Below are positions 7,248 through 14,937 of a DNA stretch of 30,448 bases, piece by piece. Position 1 is the first letter of the stretch; every line of letters starts with the position of its first letter. Source of the DNA: JBHIDQ01 sp046760155 (GTDB taxonomy: Bacteria; Chloroflexota; Dehalococcoidia; Dehalococcoidales; RBG-16-60-22); contig JBHIDQ010000004.1 of assembly GCA_046760155.1 (NCBI GenBank), positions 1 to 30,448 of the forward strand. Direction: 5' to 3'. Under the pieces are notes generated by a model. It made no database searches. It was given only the letters and a program-made list of their open reading frames with translations, and was not told the origin of the DNA. The position numbers were made by a program, and so were the translations under genes.

Positions 7248-8588
7248 TTACTTTATCATCAGACCGGGCAGCCAGAGCAGAATATCAGGGAATACCCCGA
7301 AAACAACCAGCGAAAGCATCAGCAGTATGATGTAGGGTATCACGCCATAGATGATTTCCTGGGTGGTTATCCCTCCACCCCACTCAGGTTTGACCACCCC
7401 CTTGAGGAAGAAGATGGCGGTGGCAAAGGGAGGGGTAATATAAGCAGCATGCAGGTCAACAATGATCATCATGGCAAACCACAAGGGGTCAAATCCGAGC
7501 GCGGCACCGATGGGCGTGGCAATGGGAACAACCAGGAAAACAATGCCGATCCAGTCAATAAACATGCCCAGAATTAAGACGATGAACAGAATTATGCCCA
7601 GGCTACCCCACTTGCCGCCCGGAGCGTCCAGTATCATTGACGAGACCACTTCGGCTCCACCACCATAATCAAAGGTGGTGGTGAAGATGAGGGCCCCGAT
7701 GGCCACCAGCATAACCATGCAGGTATTACGTACCGTGGAATCTACCGCATACTTCAGCACCGACCAGTCCAGACGACGGTATCCGGCTGCCATCAAGATA
7801 GCAGCGAATGCGCCCACTCCGGCGGCTTCGGTGGGGGTGGCAATACCAAAGAAGATGCTGCCCATCACCGCGAAGATTAACCCTATGGGTGGGAGGAAGG
7901 AAGAGACCACCGCCTTTAATTTCTGAGACAGGGGCGCTCTGCGCTCTTCGGGCGGTATCGGTGGCCCGATGTCTTTCTGAACATAAGCCCTTATCAGTAT
8001 ATAGGTCATATACATTGCCGAGACAATTGGTCCGGCGGTAAAGGCGGACATGAACAGTTTTCCCACTGAGATACTGGCGGTGGGGCCATAGACAATCAAC
8101 ATGATGCTGGGAGGAATAAGCGTTCCCAAGGTGCCTCCGGCACAGACGCAACCAGCGGCGAAAGTCTTCTTATAGCCCCTTTTTATCATTTGCGGGTAGG
8201 CGATTAAGCCCATGGCAATAACCGAGGCAGCGATGATACCAACACAGGCCGCCAGTATAGTGCCGATGACGATGACAGTGAGGGCAAGACCGCCTCTTAA
8301 GCCACCTAATATTACATAGAGTGTATCATACAACTTCTCCGCCAACCCTGATTTCTCCACCATTGCTCCCATGAAAATGAACAACGGCACCGCCATAAAG
8401 ATGAAGCTGCTCAGAATCTTGAAGCTGCCGAGACGGAACATGTCAAACACCCTTGGCCCCATAAGCAGAAAGCCCATACCCAACCCCATCCCAACGAGCA
8501 GAAGTCCCATAGGGTAGCCGGTGGTTACCAAAAGCAAAAGACCACCAAACATAATAATGGTCAGTAATTCCGGGCTTATGTCTATCAT
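7248..8588 (-). CDS. dctM: TRAP transporter large permease subunit (DctM family)
   Basis: The 446-residue polytopic membrane protein is the large subunit of a tripartite ATP-independent periplasmic transporter, driving organic acid uptake by an ion gradient. About a dozen hydrophobic segments are visible. Family signatures include FIFMAVPLFIFMGAMVEKSG near residues 62-81, GTLGTLIPPSIMLIVYGPTA, FFGIATPTEAAGVGAF, and DLHAAYITPPFATAIFFLKG near the C-terminus. Its start overlaps the stop of the small permease gene in a TAATG junction, indicating translational coupling. It is the last gene of the dctP-dctQ-dctM operon. Substrate specificity is set by DctP and remains unknown. Confidence 0.93.
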   Translation of the reverse strand: MIDISPELLTIIMFGGLLLLVTTGYPMGLLLVGMGLGMGFLLMGPRVFDMFRLGSFKILSSFIFMAVPLFIFMGAMVEKSGLAEKLYDTLYVILGGLRGGLALTVIVIGTILAACVGIIAASVIAMGLIAYPQMIKRGYKKTFAAGCVCAGGTLGTLIPPSIMLIVYGPTASISVGKLFMSAFTAGPIVSAMYMTYILIRAYVQKDIGPPIPPEERRAPLSQKLKAVVSSFLPPIGLIFAVMGSIFFGIATPTEAAGVGAFAAILMAAGYRRLDWSVLKYAVDSTVRNTCMVMLVAIGALIFTTTFDYGGGAEVVSSMILDAPGGKWGSLGIILFIVLILGMFIDWIGIVFLVVPIATPIGAALGFDPLWFAMMIIVDLHAAYITPPFATAIFFLKGVVKPEWGGGITTQEIIYGVIPYIILLMLSLVVFGVFPDILLWLPGLMIK

Positions 8589-9100
8589 TACTGCTTACCT
8601 CTGGTCGCCAGTTGGGTTAAGTCTTTAATGAGGTTAGCTACCCCCTGTATGAGAAACAGGGTAAATCCAGTGGCCAGTGCCGCTTTAAAGGGCCAGGCAG
8701 GGGGATACCATGAGCTACGCATCAATGTCTGATCAATACTGATCGCCTTGACTACATCACTCCAGTACGCTTCGCTGAGCATGATGAAGGCTGGGATGAA
8801 GACCATCGTGGTGAAAATAATATCGATGATAGTTTTGGCCTTCTCGGTAAATTTTATCGATACTATGTCGATGCGAACATGGCCTCCACGCTTGAAAACA
8901 AGCGCCTGCCCGATAGCCATCAGGCTGCCACCGAGCATGTAGTTGACGTCATAGTACCAGATAGTAGGATTATTAAACAGGTAGCGCATAAAGACTTCAT
9001 AGCAGACGGTAATGATCATAAATAATATGAAGTAACCGGCTACCTTCCCACTCCACTCAGTGACCCACTCTATTCCGGATACGATTTCCCGAAAAATCAT
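8588..9100 (-). CDS. dctQ: TRAP transporter small permease subunit (DctQ family)
   Basis: The 170-residue product is the small membrane subunit of the TRAP carrier. Four hydrophobic segments are visible (about residues 20-40, 55-72, 90-112 and 135-160). The DctQ signature is present as ALVFKRGGHVRIDIV near residues 61-75 following a YDVNYMLGG segment. The ATG at 9100 has a GGAGGT about 12 bases upstream, slightly distant. The stop overlaps the dctM start by one base. A stem-loop separates the gene from dctP. Confidence 0.88.
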   Translation of the reverse strand: MIFREIVSGIEWVTEWSGKVAGYFILFMIITVCYEVFMRYLFNNPTIWYYDVNYMLGGSLMAIGQALVFKRGGHVRIDIVSIKFTEKAKTIIDIIFTTMVFIPAFIMLSEAYWSDVVKAISIDQTLMRSSWYPPAWPFKAALATGFTLFLIQGVANLIKDLTQLATRGKQ

Positions 9101-9166
9101 TTAAGCGTGTTAACCTCCATCTTCACCCACCGCCCTAATCACACTTCTAATTCCCTGATGATTTTG

Positions 9167-9199
9167 GTTGGAACCCCGACCTGAGGCCGGGGTTCCAAC
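9167..9199 (-). other. Intercistronic stem-loop between dctP and dctQ
   Basis: A perfect 12-base-pair inverted repeat (GTTGGAACCCCG at 9167-9178 with CGGGGTTCCAAC at 9188-9199) encloses a 9-base loop. In the transcript direction (minus strand) it is followed by CAAAATCATC, without a U tract, so it is not a classical terminator. Such stem-loops after binding-protein genes commonly stabilise the upstream mRNA or allow partial readthrough, giving more binding protein than permease. Confidence 0.65.
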
Positions 9200-9226
9200 G
9201 ACAGGACGAGATTTAGCTTTCCAACC

Positions 9227-10450
9227 TTACTTAGTAGTGTACAGGGAGGCCCTCGTCGGCTCCTGAAGGTCAGCACGCTCCTTCCACATGCGGATGAACT
9301 TATACTGCTGGTCCCAGACCTCTGCGTACAGAGGATCCTCAGCTATATGCCTGTCGACGAGCTCCCGGGAACGCTCCACGATGGCTTCCTGCACATCGTC
9401 GGGCAGGTAGAATATCTTGGTGCCGTATTCCTTGTATTTCTGAATGGCTTCGGCATCCAGAGTACTCGCCATTGCGTAGTCCTGGAAGGTGTGTGCCTCA
9501 ACGGCAACCCTGAGCAGGTTCTGCAGGTCACCAGGAAGTTTGTTCCACGCGTCCATGTTGAGCATGGCCTGGTAGACCATTTCTGGCGAGTGGATGCCGG
9601 GGAAGCCGGCATAAGGCATTATCTCGTGGAAACCCATCGGCCAGTTAACTGAGGGGCCTCCATACTCAAAGGCATCAATGACGCCTCTCTGGGCTGCCTC
9701 GTATACCTCGGCACCGGGCAGGGAGACCACGCTGGCACCGAAGGTCTCCAGAATCTCAGCCCAGGGCCCAACGGTTCGGTACTTCATGCCCTTGAAATCA
9801 TCCATCGATTTTATCTCTTTCTTATAATGGCCGAACATCTCAGCGGGGAACATGCTGACTAAACCGATGATATTAACGTTGAAACCCTTATCCTGGTAAA
9901 CCCGGTTCACAATTTCCTTCCCGCCGCCTTGATAGAACCAGACCGCATACTCAATGGGCACCGGCCCGCCAGGGAAGCCACTGCTACCAAAGAGAAATAC
10001 TACCGGACCAAGATGGCCGATATCGAAGGCCGGGCTGTTACCCGCCATATCGAGCACTCCATCGCTCACCGCTTCGGTTACCTCAAAAGCACCGACGATC
10101 TCGCCTTCGCCTTTAACGATGAGCTTCAGTCGGCCACCGGACGCTTTTTCTACGTCATCAGCCAACGCCAAAGCATTCGCCCCAAAAGAGGTGGTCAAAG
10201 GTGAGCTTAACTGGTATATCAGTTCGTACGCTTCTTCCGGCGCAGCCGGAGCTGGAGCTGGAGCTGGTGCCGGAGCGGGAGCAGGTGCGGGCGCTGGTGC
10301 CGGAGCGGGTGTTGGAGCTGGAGCAGGAGCTGGTGCGGGGGCCGGAGCTGGAGCCGGGGCCGGCGCCGGAGCCGGAGCAGCACAAGCCGCCACCAAACCA
10401 CCCATCAAAACCACTACCATCGCCAAAGAAAGTATCAGTCTTTTACTCAA
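9227..10450 (-). CDS. dctP: TRAP transporter substrate-binding lipoprotein (DctP family) with long Ala-Pro linker
   Basis: The 407-residue product binds the transported organic acid outside the membrane. It has a lipoprotein signal: basic MSKR, a hydrophobic core, and lipobox GLVAAC with C23 as the lipidated residue. Residues 24-71 are almost pure alternating Ala-Pro, with one Thr-Pro, forming an extended tether, far longer than usual. The DctP domain follows from about residue 74. It has DDFKGMKYRTVGPWAEIL, carrying the conserved arginine, then GAEVYEAAQRGVIDAFEYGGPS and the C-terminal DDVQEAIVERSRELVD helix. ATG 10450 has AGAAGGAGGAG upstream. A near-consensus promoter lies at 10534-10562. 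The ligand is not predictable, though the family often takes C4-dicarboxylates, keto acids or sugar acids. Confidence 0.92.
   Translation of the reverse strand: MSKRLILSLAMVVVLMGGLVAACAAPAPAPAPAPAPAPAPAPAPAPTPAPAPAPAPAPAPAPAPAPAPAAPEEAYELIYQLSSPLTTSFGANALALADDVEKASGGRLKLIVKGEGEIVGAFEVTEAVSDGVLDMAGNSPAFDIGHLGPVVFLFGSSGFPGGPVPIEYAVWFYQGGGKEIVNRVYQDKGFNVNIIGLVSMFPAEMFGHYKKEIKSMDDFKGMKYRTVGPWAEILETFGASVVSLPGAEVYEAAQRGVIDAFEYGGPSVNWPMGFHEIMPYAGFPGIHSPEMVYQAMLNMDAWNKLPGDLQNLLRVAVEAHTFQDYAMASTLDAEAIQKYKEYGTKIFYLPDDVQEAIVERSRELVDRHIAEDPLYAEVWDQQYKFIRMWKERADLQEPTRASLYTTK
10238..10381. repeat. Hexanucleotide-like repeat encoding the Ala-Pro tether
   Basis: About 144 bases of GC-rich degenerate 6-base periodicity (plus-strand units such as GGAGCT, GGTGCC, GGAGCG) encode residues 24-71 of the DctP lipoprotein. 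Codon variation between units shows it is not a perfect microsatellite, though it is likely to vary in length between strains and to be error-prone in assembly. Confidence 0.85.
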
Positions 10451-10525
10451 TTTTCTCCTCCTTCTAAAAAATTGAACCTAAACCTGTAATCTTTTCTCTT
10501 GAAAACGATCACCCCCCTTTTGCCT

Positions 10526-10549
10526 AATTTTGGGTATTAACCCTAAATT
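10526..10549. promoter_or_regulatory. Palindromic operator candidate over the dctP -10 box
   Basis: AATTTTGGG (10526-10534) and CCCTAAATT (10541-10549) form a 9-base inverted repeat with one mismatch around TATTAA. It is centred on the -10 element of the dctP promoter, where a bound repressor would block RNA polymerase. The IclR-family regulator encoded just upstream is the natural candidate, by inference. Confidence 0.55.
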
Positions 10550-10562
10550 CAGACCGTGTCAA
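10534..10562 (-). promoter_or_regulatory. Promoter of the TRAP (dctPQM) operon, sigma70 type
   Basis: On the minus strand TTGACA (plus positions 10557-10562) and TAATAC (10534-10539) are separated by exactly 17 bases, close to consensus. Predicted transcription starts near 10527, giving a leader of about 77 bases before the dctP ATG at 10450. Confidence 0.75.
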
Positions 10563-10596
10563 AGCTAACCTTTCTTCAGGACAATACTGACACGGT
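10553..10596. promoter_or_regulatory. Spaced inverted repeat over and upstream of the dctP -35 box
   Basis: ACCGTGTCA (10553-10561) and TGACACGGT (10588-10596) are perfect 9-base inverted half-sites with 26 bases between them (35 bases centre to centre). The proximal half overlaps the -35 hexamer. This may be a second binding site for the IclR-family regulator or another factor. The rest of the gap up to 10753 shows no gene. Confidence 0.5.
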
Positions 10597-10753
10597 AGTT
10601 TTTATCGCTCCTACTAGATTAATCGCGGGATGCCACTTGCCCGATTACGCCAAGGATAGCTCACGGGAGGGGCCCCAGCACCTGCCCAGCATAGGTAACT
10701 TTGTTTCCCCTGGCAGAGCCCGCCTGCATTCATTCGCTACTCCTTAATCTTTT

Positions 10754-11596
10754 CTAGTTAATTCCTTTCCAATAGTCAATTATTTCCTCAAGACTTCGAA
10801 TTGGCGTGCCTGAACCTTGATAGCCAAGTCGATAACTTATAAGACTAGCTCCCATTTTAACCAAATTCTGTATGCGTTCACTTCCAGCCTTGTTGAGCCT
10901 GAAGATTGGAAATGGTATACCAATGGCCGTGACCGCCCTACCGGTATCATCACGTATTAGCGCACCAGTACCTATTATCGCTTCTAGGGTTCCCTCGTTA
11001 TCAATGGCAATGCCGCTATTTCTTATTTGCTTTAATTCGCGCTTCAATTCTGTCTTGGTAGCAATCGTCTTTGAAGTAATTGGCTTTAGTTTTTCATCAG
11101 GAATCAAATTATCAATTTCTGCGTCCGTAAGTTCGCTCAAAAAGGCTTTGCCCATTGCTGAGGCATAAGCAGGCACAATTGTTCCTATGTGCTGACTGAC
11201 TCTAAAAGTATGCTTCGATTCCTCTTTCATAATTATCAAGACATTACCTCTATAAAAGATTGACACATGAACAGTCTCCGCCGTTAAGTCATTAAGCACC
11301 TTTGTCACTGGTTTTGCAGCACTGACAATATCAGTGGTGCTAAGATATATGCTTCCCAGCATATAGAGCTCAGGACCAATCCGATAATTTCCTGTCTTGT
11401 TGTTCCGCTCGAGTAATCCGTCTTTTGTTAGGGTTACCAGTATGCGGTGTGTCGTAGCTTTAGGGATACCAGCTCGACGAGATATTTGGGAGACGCCCAA
11501 CTCCCGCGTGTCTGGTGTAAAACACTTTAAAACTGCCACCACCCTTTCCACGGACCTCGTATACTTCCCAGATTTCTTTAGCGATATAGCATTCAT
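10754..11596 (-). CDS. IclR-family transcriptional regulator
   Basis: The 280-residue DNA-binding regulator has the usual two parts. The winged helix-turn-helix lies at about residues 12-75, with LGVSQISRRAGIPKATTHRIL as the HTH core. The effector-binding GAF-like IclR domain follows (about 90-255), including IGTIVPAYASAMGKAFLSEL and IAIDNEGTLEAIIGTGALIRD, the typical IclR signature region. It lies upstream of dctP in the same orientation, 303 bases away, and is divergent from the gene at 12007. The ribosome binding site is weak (GGAAC). IclR proteins typically control catabolic operons and themselves in response to small organic acids or aromatics, so control of the TRAP operon is likely. 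Confidence 0.92.
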   Translation of the reverse strand: MNAISLKKSGKYTRSVERVVAVLKCFTPDTRELGVSQISRRAGIPKATTHRILVTLTKDGLLERNNKTGNYRIGPELYMLGSIYLSTTDIVSAAKPVTKVLNDLTAETVHVSIFYRGNVLIIMKEESKHTFRVSQHIGTIVPAYASAMGKAFLSELTDAEIDNLIPDEKLKPITSKTIATKTELKRELKQIRNSGIAIDNEGTLEAIIGTGALIRDDTGRAVTAIGIPFPIFRLNKAGSERIQNLVKMGASLISYRLGYQGSGTPIRSLEEIIDYWKGIN

Positions 11597-11643
11597 ATTT
11601 AATCGTTCCGCTTAGCGAAACTCTGTTTCAATTATTATTTGTA

Positions 11644-11673
11644 CTTATATTACAAATTTTTACCCATTGTCAA
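11644..11673 (-). promoter_or_regulatory. Promoter of the IclR-family regulator gene
   Basis: On the minus strand TTGACA (plus 11668-11673) and TATAAG (11644-11649) are separated by 18 bases, about 50 bases upstream of the regulator ATG at 11596. The region between is A/T rich. Confidence 0.55.
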
Positions 11674-11821
11674 GCCTGCTCTTCTGTTTTATACGACTAT
11701 CCTGTATGGCAAAGTGAATTATATGTCTTAGAATCCCAAGAAATCTTCATAATACTCTAGTATACTCGCGTTATTATGCCGATATGATTTATCATAAAGA
11801 AACCCCTAACCGTTATTCCCA

Positions 11822-11868
11822 CTGTGTTTAACACAGAGGCACAAAAGTGTTGACGAAAATGGTATAAT
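11822..11868 (+). promoter_or_regulatory. Promoter region of the 12007-14378 unit with a palindromic operator candidate
   Basis: A perfect 7-base inverted repeat CTGTGTT-T-AACACAG lies at 11822-11836. It is 26 bases upstream of a consensus TATAAT at 11863-11868, which would place it at or just above the -35 position. No good -35 hexamer is present at 17 bases, suggesting an activator-assisted promoter. The gap 11597-12006 holds no gene; it contains this site and the divergent regulator promoter. Confidence 0.45.
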
Positions 11869-12006
11869 TACTCATCAGGAATCTTAGCTGCGCTTAGAGT
11901 TCTAGATTTTCAGGAGTTATATGCGGGCGGGTTCTTGAATACTTTTTTGCTGCTTCGGTGGGAATAAAACCATACGCCACACACATTCTAAAGGAGGAAC
12001 AAGTTG

Positions 12007-12963
12007 ATGGAAGACATCCGAATAGCCAAGGGAGCAAAGGTACTGGTAGAGTTGACGGAAGTAAAGAAAGGGGAGAATGTTCTCGTTTTATCTGATTTCA
12101 ATACCTTTAAGGTGGGCATGAGAATCGTCTCTGAGGTGTATCAGGCCGGTGCCTATCCTATCTTCATGGCCGTCCCCCCTTTGAGGGTTCATGGTGAGTC
12201 ATATCCCGAAGTTGTCACTGAAATCGCCAAGCAGGTGGATGCCATCATTGCCCCGATGACGACCAACCTGGCTCATACTCCAACTCGCCACGAGGCCCAG
12301 AAAAAGGGAATTAAGGTACTGGTCTTTCCTGAAGCCACTGAGGAGCTCCTAGCTTCAGAGGCTTTTGAGGCTGATTTTTATGAATTAAGACCCAAGGTGG
12401 AAAAACTGGCTGACCTTTTCACCAAAGCGAGTAAGGCAAGGGTAACCTCTCCCAATGGGACTGATATTACTATGAGTATTGAAGGAAGAAATGGGCGGGC
12501 GTTGCACGGCTTCGCACAGAAGCATGAGATTTCACCCGGGCCGGGCCTCGAATCAAGTATTGCCCCCGTTGAGGGAACCGCCGAAGGTAAAATCGTGGTT
12601 GATGTGAGCATTCCCGGGTTGGGTTTGGTCAAGGAGCCAGTGGAGATTATCGTGCATGAAGGATTTGCCCGTGAGATAAAGGGCGGATGGGAAGCCAAGG
12701 ACTTTCGAGAACTGCTGGAGAGCAAGAAAGACCCCAACATTTACAATATCGGGGAGCTGGGGGTCGGCATGAACCCTGCGTGCAAACCACGGGGCAACAT
12801 GCTTGAAGACGAAGCTACCCTGGGGGTGATTCATATTGCGCTGGGAACAAGTGCCACCGGAGGCAAAGTAAAGGCGGCCGGGCATTATGATACCCTGATC
12901 TCGAACGCCACATTAGAACTGGATGGGGTTGCTGCCGTCAAAGACGGAGAGCTGGCCTTTTAA
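12007..12963 (+). CDS. M29-type aminopeptidase / NicX (2,5-dihydroxypyridine dioxygenase)-like metalloenzyme
   Basis: The 318-residue product resembles the thermophilic (M29) aminopeptidase fold shared with the ring-cleaving dioxygenase NicX. The C-terminal metal-site region is recognisable: GELGVGMNPAC (249-259), NMLEDEATLG (264-273) with an acidic residue, HIALG (276-280) and HYD (293-295), where the H-x-D pair matches the metal ligands of the fold. The N-terminal half has the GENVLVLSD and YPIFMAVPP strands of that family. The protein is shorter than true M29 peptidases (about 400 residues), closer to NicX-type members. ATG 12007 has AAAGGAGGAAC upstream (11990-12000). It heads a three-gene unit with a ferredoxin fusion and an unknown protein. 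Peptidase or dioxygenase activity cannot be decided from sequence. Confidence 0.72.
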   Translation: MEDIRIAKGAKVLVELTEVKKGENVLVLSDFNTFKVGMRIVSEVYQAGAYPIFMAVPPLRVHGESYPEVVTEIAKQVDAIIAPMTTNLAHTPTRHEAQKKGIKVLVFPEATEELLASEAFEADFYELRPKVEKLADLFTKASKARVTSPNGTDITMSIEGRNGRALHGFAQKHEISPGPGLESSIAPVEGTAEGKIVVDVSIPGLGLVKEPVEIIVHEGFAREIKGGWEAKDFRELLESKKDPNIYNIGELGVGMNPACKPRGNMLEDEATLGVIHIALGTSATGGKVKAAGHYDTLISNATLELDGVAAVKDGELAF

Positions 12964-13029
12964 AAGAACTCAGACTTGAACATCTAGTATTAGACTAAAA
13001 ACTAAAAATAAAGGAGAAGAATAGAAATT

Positions 13030-13749
13030 ATGAAGATTGATGGAGATGTCTGTATTGCTTGTGAGCTGTGCGTACCTTATTGCCCGATGGGTGCCATCAG
13101 CATGGATGATGTCGCCGTCATCGACCAAGACGAATGCGTTGACTGCGGGGTCTGTGAGAAGTCAGGGATTTGTCCTGTCGATTGCATCATCTATGAGCCG
13201 GCTCCTTGGCCCCGTGCCCTGCGCGCGGCATTCTCTAACCCTATGGCCGAACACAAGGCAACCGGTCTACCGGGGCGGGGCACCGAGGAGGTGAAGACCA
13301 ATGAGGTCACTGGCCGACTGAAGCCAGGGTGGCTTGCCCTGGCGGTAGAATTTGGTCGGCCGGTAACCGGGGCCCGCTTTCGCGATGTAGAAAAGGTGGC
13401 CCAGGCACTAGCCAAGCTGGGAGTGAAATTCGAACCCAAAAACCCGGTTACTTTTCTCATGGAAGACCCGTCCACCGGGAAAATCCGACCCGATGTCCTC
13501 GATGAGAAGGTGCTATCGGCCATAATCGAATGTGTCTTCCCCAGAGAGAAGGGCCCGGACGTGCTGAAAACTCTCCAAGAAGTCACCAAAGAAATTGATA
13601 CGGTTTGCAGTGTGGAAGTGGCCGACCTGGTGGAGCCTGATGAGCAGGTGCCCATGGAGAAGATGCTCTCTGACTTAGGTATCTTCTACCGCATCAACGG
13701 AAAGACCAATATTGGTCTGGGACGTCCAAAATTCAAAGGAGGAAACTGA
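13030..13749 (+). CDS. Dicluster ferredoxin fused to a C-terminal domain of unknown function
   Basis: The first about 55 residues are a 2[4Fe-4S] ferredoxin. C8, C11, C14 and C18 form CxxCxxCxxxCP, and C36, C39, C42, C48 and C52 form the second motif with a longer CxxCxxCx5CP spacing; the ninth cysteine closes the first cluster. Residues 95-239 form a soluble domain I do not recognise, with ALAVEFGRPVTGARFRDVEK, ALAKLGVKFEPKNPVTFLM and a proline-charged C-terminus. The protein has no signal peptide, so it probably carries electrons in the cytoplasm. ATG 13030 is preceded by AAAGGAGAA. The stop overlaps the next gene's start (TGATG), so the two proteins are probably made in fixed ratio and may form a complex. 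Confidence 0.75.
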   Translation: MKIDGDVCIACELCVPYCPMGAISMDDVAVIDQDECVDCGVCEKSGICPVDCIIYEPAPWPRALRAAFSNPMAEHKATGLPGRGTEEVKTNEVTGRLKPGWLALAVEFGRPVTGARFRDVEKVAQALAKLGVKFEPKNPVTFLMEDPSTGKIRPDVLDEKVLSAIIECVFPREKGPDVLKTLQEVTKEIDTVCSVEVADLVEPDEQVPMEKMLSDLGIFYRINGKTNIGLGRPKFKGGN

Positions 13750-14378
13750 TGACTCATACACTGCATCGTAGCGGCACGCGGGAAAGTCTCAGCGGCGATT
13801 ACGTATTTCTCTTTATGCCCGCTTTCGGCATAAACAGCGCTAACTGTGGTCCCAAGCTTAGGAAATTCCTGGAGATAACACTGCGCTATAACCCAGTAAA
13901 CATCGGCGACACGAAAAGGGGGAATATGTATTCCCTCGATGTCCAGAATATTCTAGATAATGTAAATAAAGATGGCACCGTGGTGCATGCCGTCTTCGAT
14001 AATGAGAAAGTGGCTGCCGAGGCACTGAAGGAGCTGAAGGAAGCTGACTTGGGTCTTTCATTGGTGGTAAGTGGGATTTTCGATCGGGTAAAGGAGCACT
14101 GTCAGAAGGCCGGTATCCATCGCCATGCCGTAACCTATTCACTGGGAATATGGGGCAAGACGGAGAAGTTACCCCCTGAGCAGAGCCTCGATATAATCAC
14201 CATGTGTGGTCATGGCATGGTCTCAGCCGCTTTAATTGATTCTCTGGCTGAGGAGGTCAAAGCTGGCAGAAAGAGCACCGATGACGCCGTCAAAGAGATG
14301 GCCAAACAGTGTGATTGTGGTATCTTCAACACAACACGTGCTGCCAAGCTGCTGACAGCTCTCATCGAAGCTAAATGA
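13749..14378 (+). CDS. Conserved-looking protein of unknown function, translationally coupled to the ferredoxin fusion
   Basis: The 209-residue protein is not recognised. Features worth noting are NSANCGPKL near the N-terminus (C33), TMCGHGMVSAALIDSL (C153 and H155) and KQCDCGIFNTTRAAKLL (C188, C190) near the C-terminus. These cysteines and histidines could bind metal or an iron-sulfur cluster. There is no signal peptide or membrane segment. The start is set by the TGATG overlap with the ferredoxin gene and the AAAGGAGG about 8 bases upstream (13736-13743). Coupling to a ferredoxin fusion and to a NicX/M29-like metalloenzyme suggests a redox or hydrolytic enzyme system acting on one substrate. 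No function is proposed. Confidence 0.65.
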   Translation: MTHTLHRSGTRESLSGDYVFLFMPAFGINSANCGPKLRKFLEITLRYNPVNIGDTKRGNMYSLDVQNILDNVNKDGTVVHAVFDNEKVAAEALKELKEADLGLSLVVSGIFDRVKEHCQKAGIHRHAVTYSLGIWGKTEKLPPEQSLDIITMCGHGMVSAALIDSLAEEVKAGRKSTDDAVKEMAKQCDCGIFNTTRAAKLLTALIEAK

Positions 14379-14415
14379 CTGGACATTAACTCCCTTTGTG
14401 GCTTATAATTTAAAT

Positions 14416-14438
14416 AGCTAATCCAAAAGTGATTAGCT
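14416..14438 (+). terminator. Hairpin after the three-gene unit
   Basis: AGCTAATC (14416-14423) and GATTAGCT (14431-14438) form a perfect 8-base stem with a 7-base loop, 37 bases after the stop at 14378. The following GTTCCCTCT is only partly T-rich, so termination is probable rather than certain. Confidence 0.45.
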
Positions 14439-14481
14439 GTTCCCTCTGACGAAACTGCTTCACTGAAACAGGAGATGAACT

Positions 14482-14937
14482 ATGCGTGCTTTTGGCAGAT
14501 ACCTGGTGGATAGAAAGATTAGCTTGGTGCTTATTTTTCTTATCGTGACTATAGCCTTATTGAGTGGCTACGGCTTATCGGATGAAGCACCCACGGCTCC
14601 GACGGGATTGAGCGTGGAGAGAGAAGAGTTTGACCCGGCTAACTCGAAACTGGGCGATAAAGCTTTTTTGACCTGGAATCTCCCTTCAGCCGATAATATA
14701 AAAGCTTACCGGATATACCGAAGTGACCAGCTCCAGGACGAGAAGGAAAGCAAACCAACGGGTTATGAACTCATCGGCACAACCGAGGTGAATAGCTTTA
14801 CCGATACTGAACTGTATAGTGACCTCGGTGTAGTCAACCTATATCATTATCAGGTCAGTGCTATCGATGAAGCCGGCAATGAGAGTCTTCCTTCATCAGA
14901 GGTTAGTTTCCTTTACAGTCGCTGGGGCCAGTCCTGA
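14482..14937 (+). CDS. Secreted or membrane-anchored single fibronectin type III-like domain protein
   Basis: The 151-residue product begins with a basic stretch and a hydrophobic segment (residues 14-31), a signal peptide or N-terminal anchor. Residues 37-145 look like one fibronectin type III domain: PTAPTGLSVER, FLTWNLPSADNIKAYRIYRS, YELIGTTEVNSFTDTEL and YHYQVSAIDEAGNESLPS. The last segment is the classic FN3 ending. Such domains mediate protein or polysaccharide contact outside the cell. It is a stand-alone domain without a catalytic partner. ATG 14482 has CAGGAGATGA upstream. It appears to be a single-gene unit. Confidence 0.75.
   Translation: MRAFGRYLVDRKISLVLIFLIVTIALLSGYGLSDEAPTAPTGLSVEREEFDPANSKLGDKAFLTWNLPSADNIKAYRIYRSDQLQDEKESKPTGYELIGTTEVNSFTDTELYSDLGVVNLYHYQVSAIDEAGNESLPSSEVSFLYSRWGQS

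Noticed and set aside
10201..10467. Plus-strand frames rich in Glu-Leu, Gly-Ala and similar repeats
   Set aside because: They are antisense shadows of the Ala-Pro repeat of dctP.
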